Of a stretch of DNA of 64,000 nt, positions 26,701 to 35,550 are shown piece by piece. How positions within the stretch are numbered: the stretch's first letter is position 1; every line of letters begins with the position of its first letter. The translations under genes and the position numbers were made by a program. A model generated the notes under the pieces. It did not search any database, was not told where the DNA came from, and saw only the letters and a list, made by a program, of their open reading frames with translations. The DNA is taken from positions 186,001 through 250,000 of the forward strand of contig JAFPXH010000006.1 in the NCBI GenBank assembly GCA_017394705.1. Reading direction: 5' to 3'. This DNA comes from Paludibacteraceae bacterium (lineage in GTDB: Bacteria; Bacteroidota; Bacteroidia; Bacteroidales; Paludibacteraceae).

Positions 26701-29700
26701 AATCAGATTTACTTCACCGGTACGGATGTCAAAGAACTAACACTTGGCATTTCAGGCTCATACTATACTTTCTATGATAGTGAAGAGGCGGGGTATTTGT
26801 ATGCTGCTTCGTCCAGTTCAAACTACCTCAAAACACAAACAACATTAGATGATAACGGTAAGTTCGCTATTACAATCACCAGTGGTGCTGCGGTTCTGGA
26901 AGCAAAGGGATCCTACACTCACAATCTCCTCCAATATAATAATAGTAGTAAAATCTTCGCGTGTTACTTAAGTGGTCAGGCAACTCCTGCCATCTACAAG
27001 AAATCCGCGACTACAATACCTGTGACAGAAGCCGGCACTACTATCACAACTGATAATACCTCTTGCGACAAAGGCGCAACAATCATTGCCGAAACAGGTA
27101 AGTGGATTACTGCTGCGAACGGACAGACCGTAAAATTAGAGCTTCCTGTTACCGCCCGAGGATTTGAGAGTGCTGCCACACTGGGTGCTGTTTCGAGCAA
27201 TAACAATTTTGCCATTTCTCTGGCCGCAACAGCCGTTCCTGTCGCCCCAAGCACTTTGGCAACTACACTCACTATTGAATATACTCCGACGACAGCCGAA
27301 GAGATTGAAAACACCACTATCACTCTCTCCGCCGGAGAGGTGACCAAAAATATCGTAGTCAATGGCCGCTCGTTGCCTGACGAGTTTGTTATCATCGCCA
27401 AGAAAACACTTTGGTACGCACTTCCGGCTAACATGCACGATGGCGCTGATGTTTATGATGGTGTGCAAGTTACTCCGGATGACGCATCAGACCCGACCTT
27501 GGTGTCGGTGGCTCCAAGCACGACCGTCTATAGTTTACGAGCAGTTGCTGCGGATAGATATGCCGCGGCTGGTAATTGCGTACGACTGGTAGGTAACAGC
27601 AATAAATGCTTATGGGCTAATGCCGCTTCCTCATCGCCGGGGAACACACGTATTCAGAACTATGCCGTATTAGGTTCTACAAACGGCAGTAACTATGAGT
27701 GGTTGCTAACTACAACCGATGGTGTACATTATACCATCAGCAACCCCGCTCATCCCGAAGCCGCAAGCGGACGCGTTTTGGCTAACGGCGGTACAGGTGG
27801 TACACAGTTCGGACTCTATAAGAGCGAAACGACATTCTTCCTTCTTCCAATAGGTTGCAGCAGTCAACCCGGTGAAGTAAACGTAAGACCTCGTCGTACA
27901 GACGTCACTATCTCTTGGGTCAGCAACGCCTCTACTATGACTATTGACCTTTATACCAACGAAGCAAGAACGGAAGGCCATATAGCAGTCACCGCTACCT
28001 CTTCGCCTAAAGTGATTACTGATTTGGAAGAGACGACGGATTACTGGTACACCTTAACTCCAGGCTCCGATGACGCGTGCGCCATCCAAGGCCAATTCAA
28101 GACGACAGGTCCTACTATTGACATCGTCGAATGGCAAGAAGACGGAGTTGTTCTCTTCATTGATAAAGGCGACATCAATCCGTTGCTCATTATTGACGGA
28201 CAGGAAGAGCATGGTTCTATCTCCGGTGGCGGAGGAACGGCTACTGATCTCTTCTTCGCCAAGTATTTCGAAGGTGCCGGAGAAATGAAGTTACTTTCCG
28301 TCTTCAATGGTACAGGCTCTGAGATATCTTTCAATTCCGGAACCACATACAAGATTCGGCAAAAATCTGCTGGTTCATCTGCAACCTCTTATTCCGGCGA
28401 CAATGATAAGGTTATTGACTTTACATCGCTGGAGAAAATACGTGCCGGACAGGAAATTATCTTTTTCACGCGTCCTCAGGACAATTGTAAGGAGGAAAAA
28501 TTGCACGAATGTTCCAATGCCTTCTTAACTTCCGTAGCAAAAAAGAATAAGGTTTCCGATAATCCACGATGGATAGAGTTATCCAGCACAGCGAGCAATG
28601 GTATGAACTTCAATGGTAATGATGCCCTCGTGCTGCTCAAAGATGATGTACCTATCGATGTGTTCGGTGCAGCATCCGACCCTGCCGAAGCACTGAATCA
28701 TAAAAACTGCCGTAATGAACCCGGATGGGGAAACTCCGTACCCAATATGGACTATAGTAAAACGGCTTCGGATTTCCCGGATTTGGATTTAACAAGCAAC
28801 ACGTTGGCTGATTATAGTATTGATGTTACAAATGAGAATATCGATCTTACTACGGCTCGCTGCATCCTCTTCCGTAGCAATGAAGTAACATCCGGAGAAA
28901 AAGCAGTTGCCCTGAATACCACGGATTTCGTTACTTTTGGTGCACATACGTACCTTGGAGAGAGTTATACGAGTGAGTGGTACGGACGTTCTGTATGTAA
29001 GAGTTCGAGTGATTGCGAGGCTTTAGGATGGACATATACATGCGGTGGCAGTGACTATAGGGACAATAGTGCTGCAACCTGTAACTCATACGTGGATTTG
29101 GCATCTATTGATTATGAAGATTATTATATAGACTACACCAGTCATATTGAAGAAGGTAAAACATTGGATAGCTTCACTCATGACGACGAAACGAAACTTT
29201 ATACCATAGACGTAGATAATCTTGCGCAGTACTCCTGTTTGAACGTACGCTTCCAATTGAAGAATAATAAAACCGATGAGGAGCCTATCACTGAAGCCAC
29301 TCAGCAAGTGCCTATTCTTGTCACGGGCAGCAAAGACACGAACGACCCGCTATTCAGCGAATTGGTAGTCGATAAAGTGGATGAAAACGATCCATCTACA
29401 TGGGTTCCTTCTTATGCGGAATCTGTAAAGCGCTGCAAGACATGTAATGTAGTCATTCTTAATAACGCCACACTCACCAAAGGCTCAGATTCAGACCCGA
29501 ATGACGTTCCTGAGATAGCAAACCTCAAACTCTATCCGGGCGGCAAACTCGTAGTGCCCACAGGTACTGAATATACCGTCAAGTCATTGGCTTTCCGCCG
29601 TCAAGAAGACGAATTGGCAAGTGCAGACATTCAAGGTACTCTCAATATCGGGACTACGAATAGTACGTACCTCGACATTCGCATAGACCCGTCGAACTGG

Positions 29701-30993
29701 CACTATATTTCCTTACCATATGATTGCAATGTAAGTGATATTCGCTTTGCCAACGAAGATGAGGTATCCAGGCCTATTCTGGGAACAGACTACCTGCTGA
29801 AATGGTACAACGGTGAGAAACGCGCCGAAACACAAGCAGGCGGTTGCTGGGAAATGGTTAAGGCTGATGCCGTACTAAAGAAAGGACTCGGATATATCAT
29901 TGCTCTGCCGGGTAGCGGCAAAGTGAAACGCGAACTCCGTTTCCCGATGGCGAATGATGTGATTACAGATGACTTGACGAACAAAACAGTAACAGGTCTT
30001 TATGGCTTTGGGTGCGACAAGAGTTATACCGAAGTACGCGCCAACCATAGAGGATGGAACCTCATCGGCAACCCATATCTGTTACCCTATAGTTCCAATA
30101 TTGAGAATCCGGTACTGAACGGAGAAATCGTGGAAGACCATAGTGTGGACCCGTGGAACGGATATTACAAGTTCAAAGATCCGGTGAACGACTTGCGTTA
30201 CATCGTCGAGCCTGTGGATAATGGTAGATCTGAATATCGCCAAGTAGCTATTACGGATTACTCTATGAAGCAGTTCTCCAGCTATTTCGTACAAATAGGC
30301 GGTACAGATCCCGAAGCAGAGCAAGGCATCAACTTTAGCCAAAGCCGAGTAACTGGCCGCAGTTCTATTGTACGACGTGCACCGGCTGAGTACGAAGAAA
30401 CCGAAGATACCCACCCTGTCTGGTGCGCCGTGGATATGACGAACTCGAACGGAGAAACGGATGAGACCACTATGCTCATCTCCGATGACTTCACGGACGG
30501 ATACGACATTATGAACGACTTGGTTAAGATGCGCGGCACGTATTACAAGTATGCACAAATTACAACCAAACCGGTTTTGGCAAGTCGTAATAATGAAGGA
30601 GAAATGGCATTCAACGCTCTGCCTGACGCGAGTGCTGAAGCCGGTATCCCGTTGAATTACTTCACGGCTTATCAAGGTAACTACACTATCTCATACAACG
30701 ACAAATACGGTCGCGAAGAAGTCAAGGAGGTGAAACTATTCGATAAGACTACCAACCAGTGGTACGACCTAATGAGTGATCCTTATAATTTCACCACTGG
30801 CCGTGAAGATAACACCACTCGCTTCATCCTTTCTGTTCGCGTAGAGCGCAAGAAAACGCCACAGATTGCTACAGATCTTGACAATGTATCTGGCAGCGAG
30901 CACCCACGCAAAGTGCTTATCAATGGACATGTTTATATAGTGCGCGGTAAAGCAGTTTATGATCTTACCGGCAAACAAGTGTTGAATCGATAA
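23788..30993 (+). CDS. giant multidomain secreted surface protein with C-terminal tail signal
   Basis: A protein of 2,401 residues. I choose the start at 23788 because it gives the signal peptide MTTIKRFLTLFTILTTLSL...WGA; the ATG at 23728 adds an unlikely 20-residue lead. In order there are: a chitobiase-type Ig-like domain (PTFSPAEGTYSSTQSV, about 192-265), a jelly-roll domain (FHETFDDCDG ... FFLDEVCM), a bacterial repeat (YTITATVDDPAHGSVSV), InlB-like repeats (FLGWATGEY, FAGWVDDL), two or three beta-trefoil-like modules (GDYVIAAHGSYGEYAM; GCTVLIGNTAGTYAMG), a fibronectin III-like domain (VTISWVSNASTMTIDLYT), a lamin-tail-like domain (WIELSS ... GNDALVLLKD) and the SLPYD/WNLIGNPYLLPYSS module common in T9SS cargo. 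The tail (TDLDNV ... KVLINGHVYIVRG) matches four other proteins here. It is probably an adhesin or scaffold; the ligand is unknown. Confidence 0.88.
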   Translation: MTTIKRFLTLFTILTTLSLNYVWGATTYALVATLDCASASHDGTTTAYGAKTTAMSTAYTKDFLNAASDVANLVSSVSTATKVYWAKGSGSGDIPDDVLKVGTASNAGALAFTIGGSDNISKVEITGYAWKIGTTVSVNSSASQSPDVAQEIKTYTFELATASKSINISIGTSALCITEIKLYKTSSGSTPVATPTFSPAEGTYSSTQSVTISCATTGATIYYTTDDSTPTTSSTTYGGAISVSSTTTIKAIATKSGMDNSGVASATYTITGGGGGGGGTCSVFHETFDDCDGTGGNDGTWSGISGATSDISADETGWSFEKGYAASECARFGASKGNGYATTPSISVTNGTSYTLSFKAAPWGTESSTMTVTVTGGTINSYSSVTTEPMTGSQWNSYEYTIVATASSMTIEFNASQNRFFLDEVCMDVAGPTYTITATVDDPAHGSVSVSGNTITVTPTAGWVPNSATVSPANSATVSQSGNIFTVTPTSDCSITIGFRAANTYTVTLKDNGKTTTSTATEGVPFELPDEGDSNCDDATFLGWATGEYTDHLTGTTTEPTYDAPGTEKDITAATTFTAVYGIAAESASNDYTKITSLSALTTGDYVIAAHGSYGEYAMKNEVLYSSYMDEETLTKNENPITTTDATIIWRITKTGSNYTIYNANVNKYLATSTSDGPVLQTDPHNFTIAYSGSNWVFQSTTNEYYITYNGYFRSLSAVSTDFDIYLYKRGAGIGSYTSKPKCCQAPATALSIESDVTTMVASGVAHLTLNGGNGKNITWSTTGGSLTDKTNDGATLTLSAPGVYTVTATQPDDETDPDNIICGATVTVNITVKAQYTITFNTKDNGVVSEYSRITVIEGNTYTMPDISEDYDCGTSGASFAGWVDDLNDTSIEAAKGSTQTATSDKTWYAAWSTSGSIKNVFLYTKVTSTSELTDGCTVLIGNTAGTYAMGASKGNNRYAEVVSQNPDNENQIYFTGTDVKELTLGISGSYYTFYDSEEAGYLYAASSSSNYLKTQTTLDDNGKFAITITSGAAVLEAKGSYTHNLLQYNNSSKIFACYLSGQATPAIYKKSATTIPVTEAGTTITTDNTSCDKGATIIAETGKWITAANGQTVKLELPVTARGFESAATLGAVSSNNNFAISLAATAVPVAPSTLATTLTIEYTPTTAEEIENTTITLSAGEVTKNIVVNGRSLPDEFVIIAKKTLWYALPANMHDGADVYDGVQVTPDDASDPTLVSVAPSTTVYSLRAVAADRYAAAGNCVRLVGNSNKCLWANAASSSPGNTRIQNYAVLGSTNGSNYEWLLTTTDGVHYTISNPAHPEAASGRVLANGGTGGTQFGLYKSETTFFLLPIGCSSQPGEVNVRPRRTDVTISWVSNASTMTIDLYTNEARTEGHIAVTATSSPKVITDLEETTDYWYTLTPGSDDACAIQGQFKTTGPTIDIVEWQEDGVVLFIDKGDINPLLIIDGQEEHGSISGGGGTATDLFFAKYFEGAGEMKLLSVFNGTGSEISFNSGTTYKIRQKSAGSSATSYSGDNDKVIDFTSLEKIRAGQEIIFFTRPQDNCKEEKLHECSNAFLTSVAKKNKVSDNPRWIELSSTASNGMNFNGNDALVLLKDDVPIDVFGAASDPAEALNHKNCRNEPGWGNSVPNMDYSKTASDFPDLDLTSNTLADYSIDVTNENIDLTTARCILFRSNEVTSGEKAVALNTTDFVTFGAHTYLGESYTSEWYGRSVCKSSSDCEALGWTYTCGGSDYRDNSAATCNSYVDLASIDYEDYYIDYTSHIEEGKTLDSFTHDDETKLYTIDVDNLAQYSCLNVRFQLKNNKTDEEPITEATQQVPILVTGSKDTNDPLFSELVVDKVDENDPSTWVPSYAESVKRCKTCNVVILNNATLTKGSDSDPNDVPEIANLKLYPGGKLVVPTGTEYTVKSLAFRRQEDELASADIQGTLNIGTTNSTYLDIRIDPSNWHYISLPYDCNVSDIRFANEDEVSRPILGTDYLLKWYNGEKRAETQAGGCWEMVKADAVLKKGLGYIIALPGSGKVKRELRFPMANDVITDDLTNKTVTGLYGFGCDKSYTEVRANHRGWNLIGNPYLLPYSSNIENPVLNGEIVEDHSVDPWNGYYKFKDPVNDLRYIVEPVDNGRSEYRQVAITDYSMKQFSSYFVQIGGTDPEAEQGINFSQSRVTGRSSIVRRAPAEYEETEDTHPVWCAVDMTNSNGETDETTMLISDDFTDGYDIMNDLVKMRGTYYKYAQITTKPVLASRNNEGEMAFNALPDASAEAGIPLNYFTAYQGNYTISYNDKYGREEVKEVKLFDKTTNQWYDLMSDPYNFTTGREDNTTRFILSVRVERKKTPQIATDLDNVSGSEHPRKVLINGHVYIVRGKAVYDLTGKQVLNR

Positions 30994-31014
30994 TCAGAAA
31001 GGAACACAACGATT

Positions 31015-31680
31015 ATGAATAAGATTCAACAGACCATAAGTTCATACAAGTCCCTCTTTATCCTTGGGGGAATTCTGGTTGCAGGTATTTGGTTCTGCGT
31101 TCTCGGACAGTCAATGTTTGAAACAAGCAAGAAAACAAAACCTGCTAATCCTGGTATTGTAGCCCTGCAGTCTAAAACATCTTCGGCGGAGATGCCTATG
31201 ACGTCTAAGTCGAGCCGCGCTATCATCCCGATGCATGCGGAGCATAATGTCTTTGTCGCTTATATCTCAGCGTACAGCGACATGCCGAAGGCAAAGATGA
31301 GCAGCACTTCGATGCGTCTCCATGAGACCAGTGGCGCTAACGTGCATTCTATCAGTAGCGGAAGCGGTAATGGCGGAGGTATAGCTATGACGAGCGGTAA
31401 TAACAATGCACGCGGCATTCAGAACCTTACATACAGCGGAGTGATCTATATGCCGATCGCTTTCAATGCGGTGACAGAAGTAGGCGCTTCCAACGCCAAT
31501 GAACTGGCAAGCACCGTAACGCGTGCTTCCGGACCGGCAAGAGCGAAAAAAACTGATGATGACCCCTTTGATCCTTTCCTTGATCCTATAGGTGACGTGG
31601 CGTGGCCGCTGATGATCCTGTTAGCCGCTGCCTACGCTACCATGCGCGGCGTGAGAAAAGTCCGCCAAGAAGAGAGATAA
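31015..31680 (+). CDS. small membrane protein with N- and C-terminal helices, downstream of the surface protein
   Basis: A 221-residue protein I cannot assign. One hydrophobic helix lies at about 14-30 (LFILGGILVAGIWFCVLG). A Ser/Gly/Ala-rich extracytoplasmic part follows. The C-terminus has DPFDPFLDPIGDVAWPLM, a second helix (MILLAAAYATM) and a basic tail (RGVRKVRQEER), resembling tripartite motif-helix-basic anchor signals. It starts 21 bp after the giant protein with no promoter between, so the two are probably cotranscribed and may act together. Its last 44 bases overlap the convergent AroA-GT2 gene. Confidence 0.7.
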   Translation: MNKIQQTISSYKSLFILGGILVAGIWFCVLGQSMFETSKKTKPANPGIVALQSKTSSAEMPMTSKSSRAIIPMHAEHNVFVAYISAYSDMPKAKMSSTSMRLHETSGANVHSISSGSGNGGGIAMTSGNNNARGIQNLTYSGVIYMPIAFNAVTEVGASNANELASTVTRASGPARAKKTDDDPFDPFLDPIGDVAWPLMILLAAAYATMRGVRKVRQEER

Positions 31681-33499
31681 GAAGGTAAATCGGATAAACG
31701 ATTTCAAGTAGCAGGGCTACGAAGAAAAAGCCTACCCCTGACCCCTCCCTGAAAGGAGGGGTTAGTCGTTTCCTAATAAGAGAGTATTCTATCGGGAACT
31801 TAATAAGAATAATCAGCGGACAGAGTATCTGCAGTATATTCGCCGCAGCGACGAGCGCACCGCAACGGATAATATCCTTGTCCGTATATTTGGGTGCTTT
31901 GCCTGCCCAGCGCATCCTTTGTCTAAAAAATGCACGCCAAGTGGTCTGCGGACGAACAATAGCCGTATAGTCGGGTTCATCGATGACTCCTATCTTATAA
32001 CCGTGCCGCTTGACCGCTTCCAACAAGAACATATCATCCCCGCTCGGTATCTCCGGATGAAGTTCTGCCTCACATGCCAACCATACTTCCCTTTTGACTA
32101 TCAGATTGGCTCCGGAGCACATGACTGCATGACCTTTTTTCGCCATCCGTATAGTTAATTCCTGTATAGCCGCATATTCGGCTATTTGCAGGCGTTCTAA
32201 GAGGGAAGAGCCCACCCCATGAGCGCTTTCCATCCGAAGCGGAAGAATGATCAAATCCAAATCACCAATGACCAATGGCAAATCACAAATAATCGCCTTC
32301 GGCCACTCCACATCATCGTCATGCATCCATATATATTCTGTATCTGCAGCATGGATAAGTTTGGAGAGCGCGTGCTTCTTTCCCAAATTGTCATCATTGA
32401 CGCCCCTAATCGGAGTTATATGGGAGATAGACAGAGAAGCGACGTTATACTTGACCGTCGGTTGACCGTCGGCTGACCGTCGGGAGTTATGATGAATCTG
32501 CTGTAAGATTTCAGCGAATTGAGGATAGCTCTTAGATATAATTGTTTGTATCTCCTTCCCTTCAGGGGAGGTCGGGAGAGGCTTAATATAGTCCGCCGCC
32601 ATCAGCGCCATTGCCATGCGATGGTCGTTGCGCACCTCATGAAGACGAACCGCTTCCAGACGGTCACTCTCCTTATATCTCAACCGCTCTGTACCCGTAG
32701 CCTTGAGTTCCAGTCCCAACCGCTCACATGTAAGCGCCACTGCCGGATAGAGGTCGGGGATATTGACAAAGTCAATGACCACTTCGTTGCAAGACCGCTT
32801 TGCTGACAGACCGCCCGCCGGGCTGACAGACTGAATTACTGCGCCTTCGGGGGTGAAGGTTGTCTGGACACCGAAATGCTCGGCATAGATATCCGCCACT
32901 ACTCTGTCGCCCTGCAAACTATCCTCCTTCAGCCCTTCCAGCAACACCTCGCCGCCATGTATCGCTACGTATTCGTACCAAAAGGCCGCAGCCGACCAGT
33001 CGGCTTCCAGCAGACCGGCTACGCCTGTAAGACCGCTTCGCTGTAAGACCGCTTCGCTGTAAGACCGCTCGCGAAGCTCGCTGTAGGAATCCTTTATGCG
33101 GCGGGACATGGTGATATAGGGGGACTCGTTTTCGGAGACGGGCACTTCTACGCCATGCAAAATGAGGGCAGAGGTGGTTTGAGAAGTGGGTTTTCCGTCT
33201 CGCTCCATGAGCCGCGGGTCGCCCTCCAATACAATCGGTTCGCCCGGATAACACATCTGCAGATGGACCCGCAAAAAGCGCAAAGCTGTTCCGCAGTTAC
33301 CCAGATACAGCCGCAACGGATGCGGACTTGTGTATATTGGTTTATGGCCGTATTTGCGCAGTGTCTCCAGCGCATCATGAAGGATGATGACATCATCCGG
33401 CATATCCGAAGAGACCCGCATAAGCGGATCTCCGTGAATTGCCTGCAGCAACAGAATTCTGTTGGCAATAGACTTCGATATTGGAAGTCGAATGATCAA
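31637..33499 (-). CDS. fusion of a shortened EPSP synthase (AroA) with an N-truncated family 2 glycosyltransferase
   Basis: One 620-residue frame. Residues 1-328 are EPSP synthase, the shikimate step that joins PEP to shikimate-3-phosphate: PISKSIANR (6-14), GNCGTALRF (67-75), SQTTSAL (106-112), LEADWSAA (164-171), KESDRLEA (266-273), NDHRMAMAL (281-289), SKSYPQF (312-318). The usual length is about 410-430; segments between these motifs are missing. Residues 341-620 are a GT2 family protein without its first 70-80 residues: GKKHALSKLI, the metal-binding HDDDVEW (383-389), PSGDDMFLLEA, QRMRWAGKAPKY, then two or three helices. The join (residues 328-341) falls on three 11-bp repeats (32451-32483). 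Four more repeat tracts lie in frame. Activity of either half is uncertain. Confidence 0.85.
   Translation of the reverse strand: MIIRLPISKSIANRILLLQAIHGDPLMRVSSDMPDDVIILHDALETLRKYGHKPIYTSPHPLRLYLGNCGTALRFLRVHLQMCYPGEPIVLEGDPRLMERDGKPTSQTTSALILHGVEVPVSENESPYITMSRRIKDSYSELRERSYSEAVLQRSGLTGVAGLLEADWSAAAFWYEYVAIHGGEVLLEGLKEDSLQGDRVVADIYAEHFGVQTTFTPEGAVIQSVSPAGGLSAKRSCNEVVIDFVNIPDLYPAVALTCERLGLELKATGTERLRYKESDRLEAVRLHEVRNDHRMAMALMAADYIKPLPTSPEGKEIQTIISKSYPQFAEILQQIHHNSRRSADGQPTVKYNVASLSISHITPIRGVNDDNLGKKHALSKLIHAADTEYIWMHDDDVEWPKAIICDLPLVIGDLDLIILPLRMESAHGVGSSLLERLQIAEYAAIQELTIRMAKKGHAVMCSGANLIVKREVWLACEAELHPEIPSGDDMFLLEAVKRHGYKIGVIDEPDYTAIVRPQTTWRAFFRQRMRWAGKAPKYTDKDIIRCGALVAAANILQILCPLIILIKFPIEYSLIRKRLTPPFREGSGVGFFFVALLLEIVYPIYLLISLLGGLFSRRAW
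31728..31763. repeat. dispersed palindromic repeat, copy 2 (inside CDS)
   Basis: Core CCCTCCCTGAAAGGAGGG, preceded by AAGCCTACCCC. It encodes LTPPFREGSGVG between two membrane helices of the GT2 half. Confidence 0.7.
32451..32483. repeat. three 11-bp tandem repeats at the AroA-GT2 junction
   Basis: TTGACCGTCGG, TTGACCGTCGG, CTGACCGTCGG are contiguous. They encode the RRSADGQPTVK linker between the AroA and glycosyltransferase parts. Confidence 0.85.
32551..32584. repeat. dispersed palindromic repeat, copy 3, inverted (inside CDS)
   Basis: The reverse complement aligns with 8183-8218 (AAGCCTCTCCC ... CCCCTGAAGGGAAGG). It encodes KPLPTSPEGKE within the last part of the AroA half. Confidence 0.7.
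32790..32832. repeat. degenerate AAGACCGC/GCTGACAGACC repeats inside aroA
   Basis: GACCGC and GCTGACAGAC are repeated with a small GC-rich palindrome (CCCGCCGGGC) between them. They encode SPAGGLSAKRS in AroA. The unit resembles the 16-bp repeat at 33025-33072 in the same gene. Confidence 0.5.
33025..33072. repeat. three 16-bp tandem repeats inside aroA
   Basis: CTGTAAGACCGCTTCG at 33025-33040 and 33041-33056 is exact; the third copy (33057-33072) differs at its end. They encode the RERSYSEAVLQRSG segment of the AroA half, just before EADWSAA, where homologues have ordinary domain sequence. Confidence 0.85.
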
Positions 33500-33516
33500 T
33501 TATCAATTAGCAATTA

Positions 33517-35550
33517 TCAATTTACCGAAGGTAATGGACTATAGTCACGACTGTAACGAAGGTGCTGCTCTACATAGCCTTCCGTGAAGTCGATGTTTAC
33601 ATCGGTGATGTTACCGTTTGCATCGCGGACAGCCGTATAAACAGGATTAACAAAACCTTTGTAGGGTGCAAGGTTGAGTTTCTTATAGCGCTCCAGAATC
33701 TCCTTATGGAGGTCTTGGTTTACTTTCACGGCGTATTTCTCCACCATCTCTTTCGCTGCGGCATAATCGCCTTCGGAAGTGATGCGTTGGATTTCTGCAA
33801 GTAGTTTACCATATAAACGACGCAGCCCTTCGTAGTCGTTGATCTGGAGGTAGTGCTTGCCGTCACGCTCGATGATTTCCACCTCTTTGTTCGCAGCATG
33901 GTCATAGACCCAATTGGCGATGAGTTGGCGGTTACGCATGTGTGCTTCTTCGATATCTTTCCCCGGCTCGATACGGACGAGCTGCGTCATAGCACCATTC
34001 ATCATCTGTTGGTAATAACCGGCTTTATATGCCTCCATGTTAGGCAGCAGGCCGAGTTCCACGAGTTTCGGGTCCGCCAGATAATAGAGACCGAACAGGT
34101 CCGCACGCGCCTCTTCTATAGTAGAAGCATGCTCCTTGAGCGCATCTTTGGTCACACCCGGCATCAGTTTCCCTGAGCCGTGTCCGACGCACTCATGCAA
34201 GTCGGTATGGAGGTCTCCGCAAAGGGCTCCGTATTTCTCATAGATTGCGCGAATCTCGTCGTCTATCATGAACTCTTCATTGAAGCCGTTTCCCTTCGCC
34301 GCCTCGTTGTAGGCGTGCATAAGATTATCGATGGTGACGGATTTGGAACCGTACTCCTTGCGAATCCAGTTAGCGTTGGGAAGGTTGATACCAATAGGCG
34401 TAGCGGGATAGCAGTCGCCGGCAAGAATAGCGGCCGTAATGACCTTTGCCGTCACGCCTTTGACTTCCTCTTTCTTGTATTTGGGGTCAGTAGTCGAGTG
34501 GTCTTCAAACCACTGTGCGTTCTCAGAGATAAGCTGTGCGCGCTTGGTCGCTGTCAAATCCTTGAAATTAACCATCGATTCCCATGTTCCGGTAATACCC
34601 AGCGGGTCGGAATAGGTCTCGGTAAAACCGTTGACATAATCCACGCGGCTCTCCAGATCTTTCACCCATGCAATACAGTATTCATTGAACGTCTTGAGGT
34701 CACCCGTCTCATTGAACTCAATCATTTTCTCCATAGCCAGGCGTTGTGCATCGTTCTCAGCATATTGGAGAGCCTCCTTGAGCCAATAAACCACATGTTC
34801 CAATGCCTCGCCATACAGACCACCAACTTTGTAAACGCGCTCTTTAATCTGCCCGTTTTCGTCTTTCACAAGTTGGCTGTTCAGACCTATCCAAAGGGGC
34901 TCGGGCGAGTTGTCCTTATGCGCATAATACCACATCTCCGCCTCCACTTGACGCACGCCTTCACCGTAATAATTGCCGGCAGAGCAGAGCACCAAATCCA
35001 CTCCGTCTTGCTGCGTGGTACGCTTGGCCATGATTGCCGGGTCGAACATAACGGGGATAATCTCCTCGTCATACGTCACTCCCGCTTCAGCGCAGGCGTT
35101 GATGAACCACTCTTCGCTGAACTCCGGCAGGAATTTGTCCTCGCTGTAATGATGATGAATACCATTGGAGAACCATATTCGTTTGAGGTATTTTTCTAAT
35201 TTCTCAAACTCATCAGTTGACACTTTATATTTGTCATCTGACATTTTCAGATACAATTCCTCGCACGCACGGCGGATACGCAGATTATAACGTCCGTTCT
35301 GGTCAAACAAAATATCACGTCCCCACAGTGCCGCTTCGCTCAAGCAATAGACGAGCGACTTCTGTTGAAGTGTCAGTTGATCGAACTCCGGCACATCGTA
35401 ACGGAGAATCTCCAAATCATAAAACTTATCCACGTTGTATTGGAAGGATTGTTGTTCTTGTTTCTGACAAGCAAAGAATGATAATACCGCTGCCAAAATA
35501 ATAAGATACTTTTTCTTAACCATAAAGGCACGATTAACTTCGTTCTTCAT
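33517..35550 (-). CDS. dipeptidyl peptidase III family (M49) lipoprotein
   Basis: A 677-residue zinc peptidase that removes dipeptides from oligopeptide N-termini. The zinc site HECVGHGSGK (about 448-457) is the M49 HExxxGH form, and EEARADLFGLYYL (about 472-484) supplies the third ligand. The length equals that of Bacteroides DPP III. The N-terminus KKKYLIILAAVLSFFAC has a lipobox, so it is a lipoprotein. Translation may start at 35550 (TAATG overlap with the upstream gene) or at the ATG at 35523, which gives a tighter signal peptide. It is probably in one operon with the nucleoside phosphorylase. The spacer after it (33500-33516) is CAATTATCAATT-like. Confidence 0.92.
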   Translation of the reverse strand: MKNEVNRAFMVKKKYLIILAAVLSFFACQKQEQQSFQYNVDKFYDLEILRYDVPEFDQLTLQQKSLVYCLSEAALWGRDILFDQNGRYNLRIRRACEELYLKMSDDKYKVSTDEFEKLEKYLKRIWFSNGIHHHYSEDKFLPEFSEEWFINACAEAGVTYDEEIIPVMFDPAIMAKRTTQQDGVDLVLCSAGNYYGEGVRQVEAEMWYYAHKDNSPEPLWIGLNSQLVKDENGQIKERVYKVGGLYGEALEHVVYWLKEALQYAENDAQRLAMEKMIEFNETGDLKTFNEYCIAWVKDLESRVDYVNGFTETYSDPLGITGTWESMVNFKDLTATKRAQLISENAQWFEDHSTTDPKYKKEEVKGVTAKVITAAILAGDCYPATPIGINLPNANWIRKEYGSKSVTIDNLMHAYNEAAKGNGFNEEFMIDDEIRAIYEKYGALCGDLHTDLHECVGHGSGKLMPGVTKDALKEHASTIEEARADLFGLYYLADPKLVELGLLPNMEAYKAGYYQQMMNGAMTQLVRIEPGKDIEEAHMRNRQLIANWVYDHAANKEVEIIERDGKHYLQINDYEGLRRLYGKLLAEIQRITSEGDYAAAKEMVEKYAVKVNQDLHKEILERYKKLNLAPYKGFVNPVYTAVRDANGNITDVNIDFTEGYVEQHLRYSRDYSPLPSVN

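Noticed and set aside
31015-31680. A mobile element or phage gene near the giant surface protein
   Set aside because: No transposase, integrase, terminal repeats or tRNA target is seen in this region.
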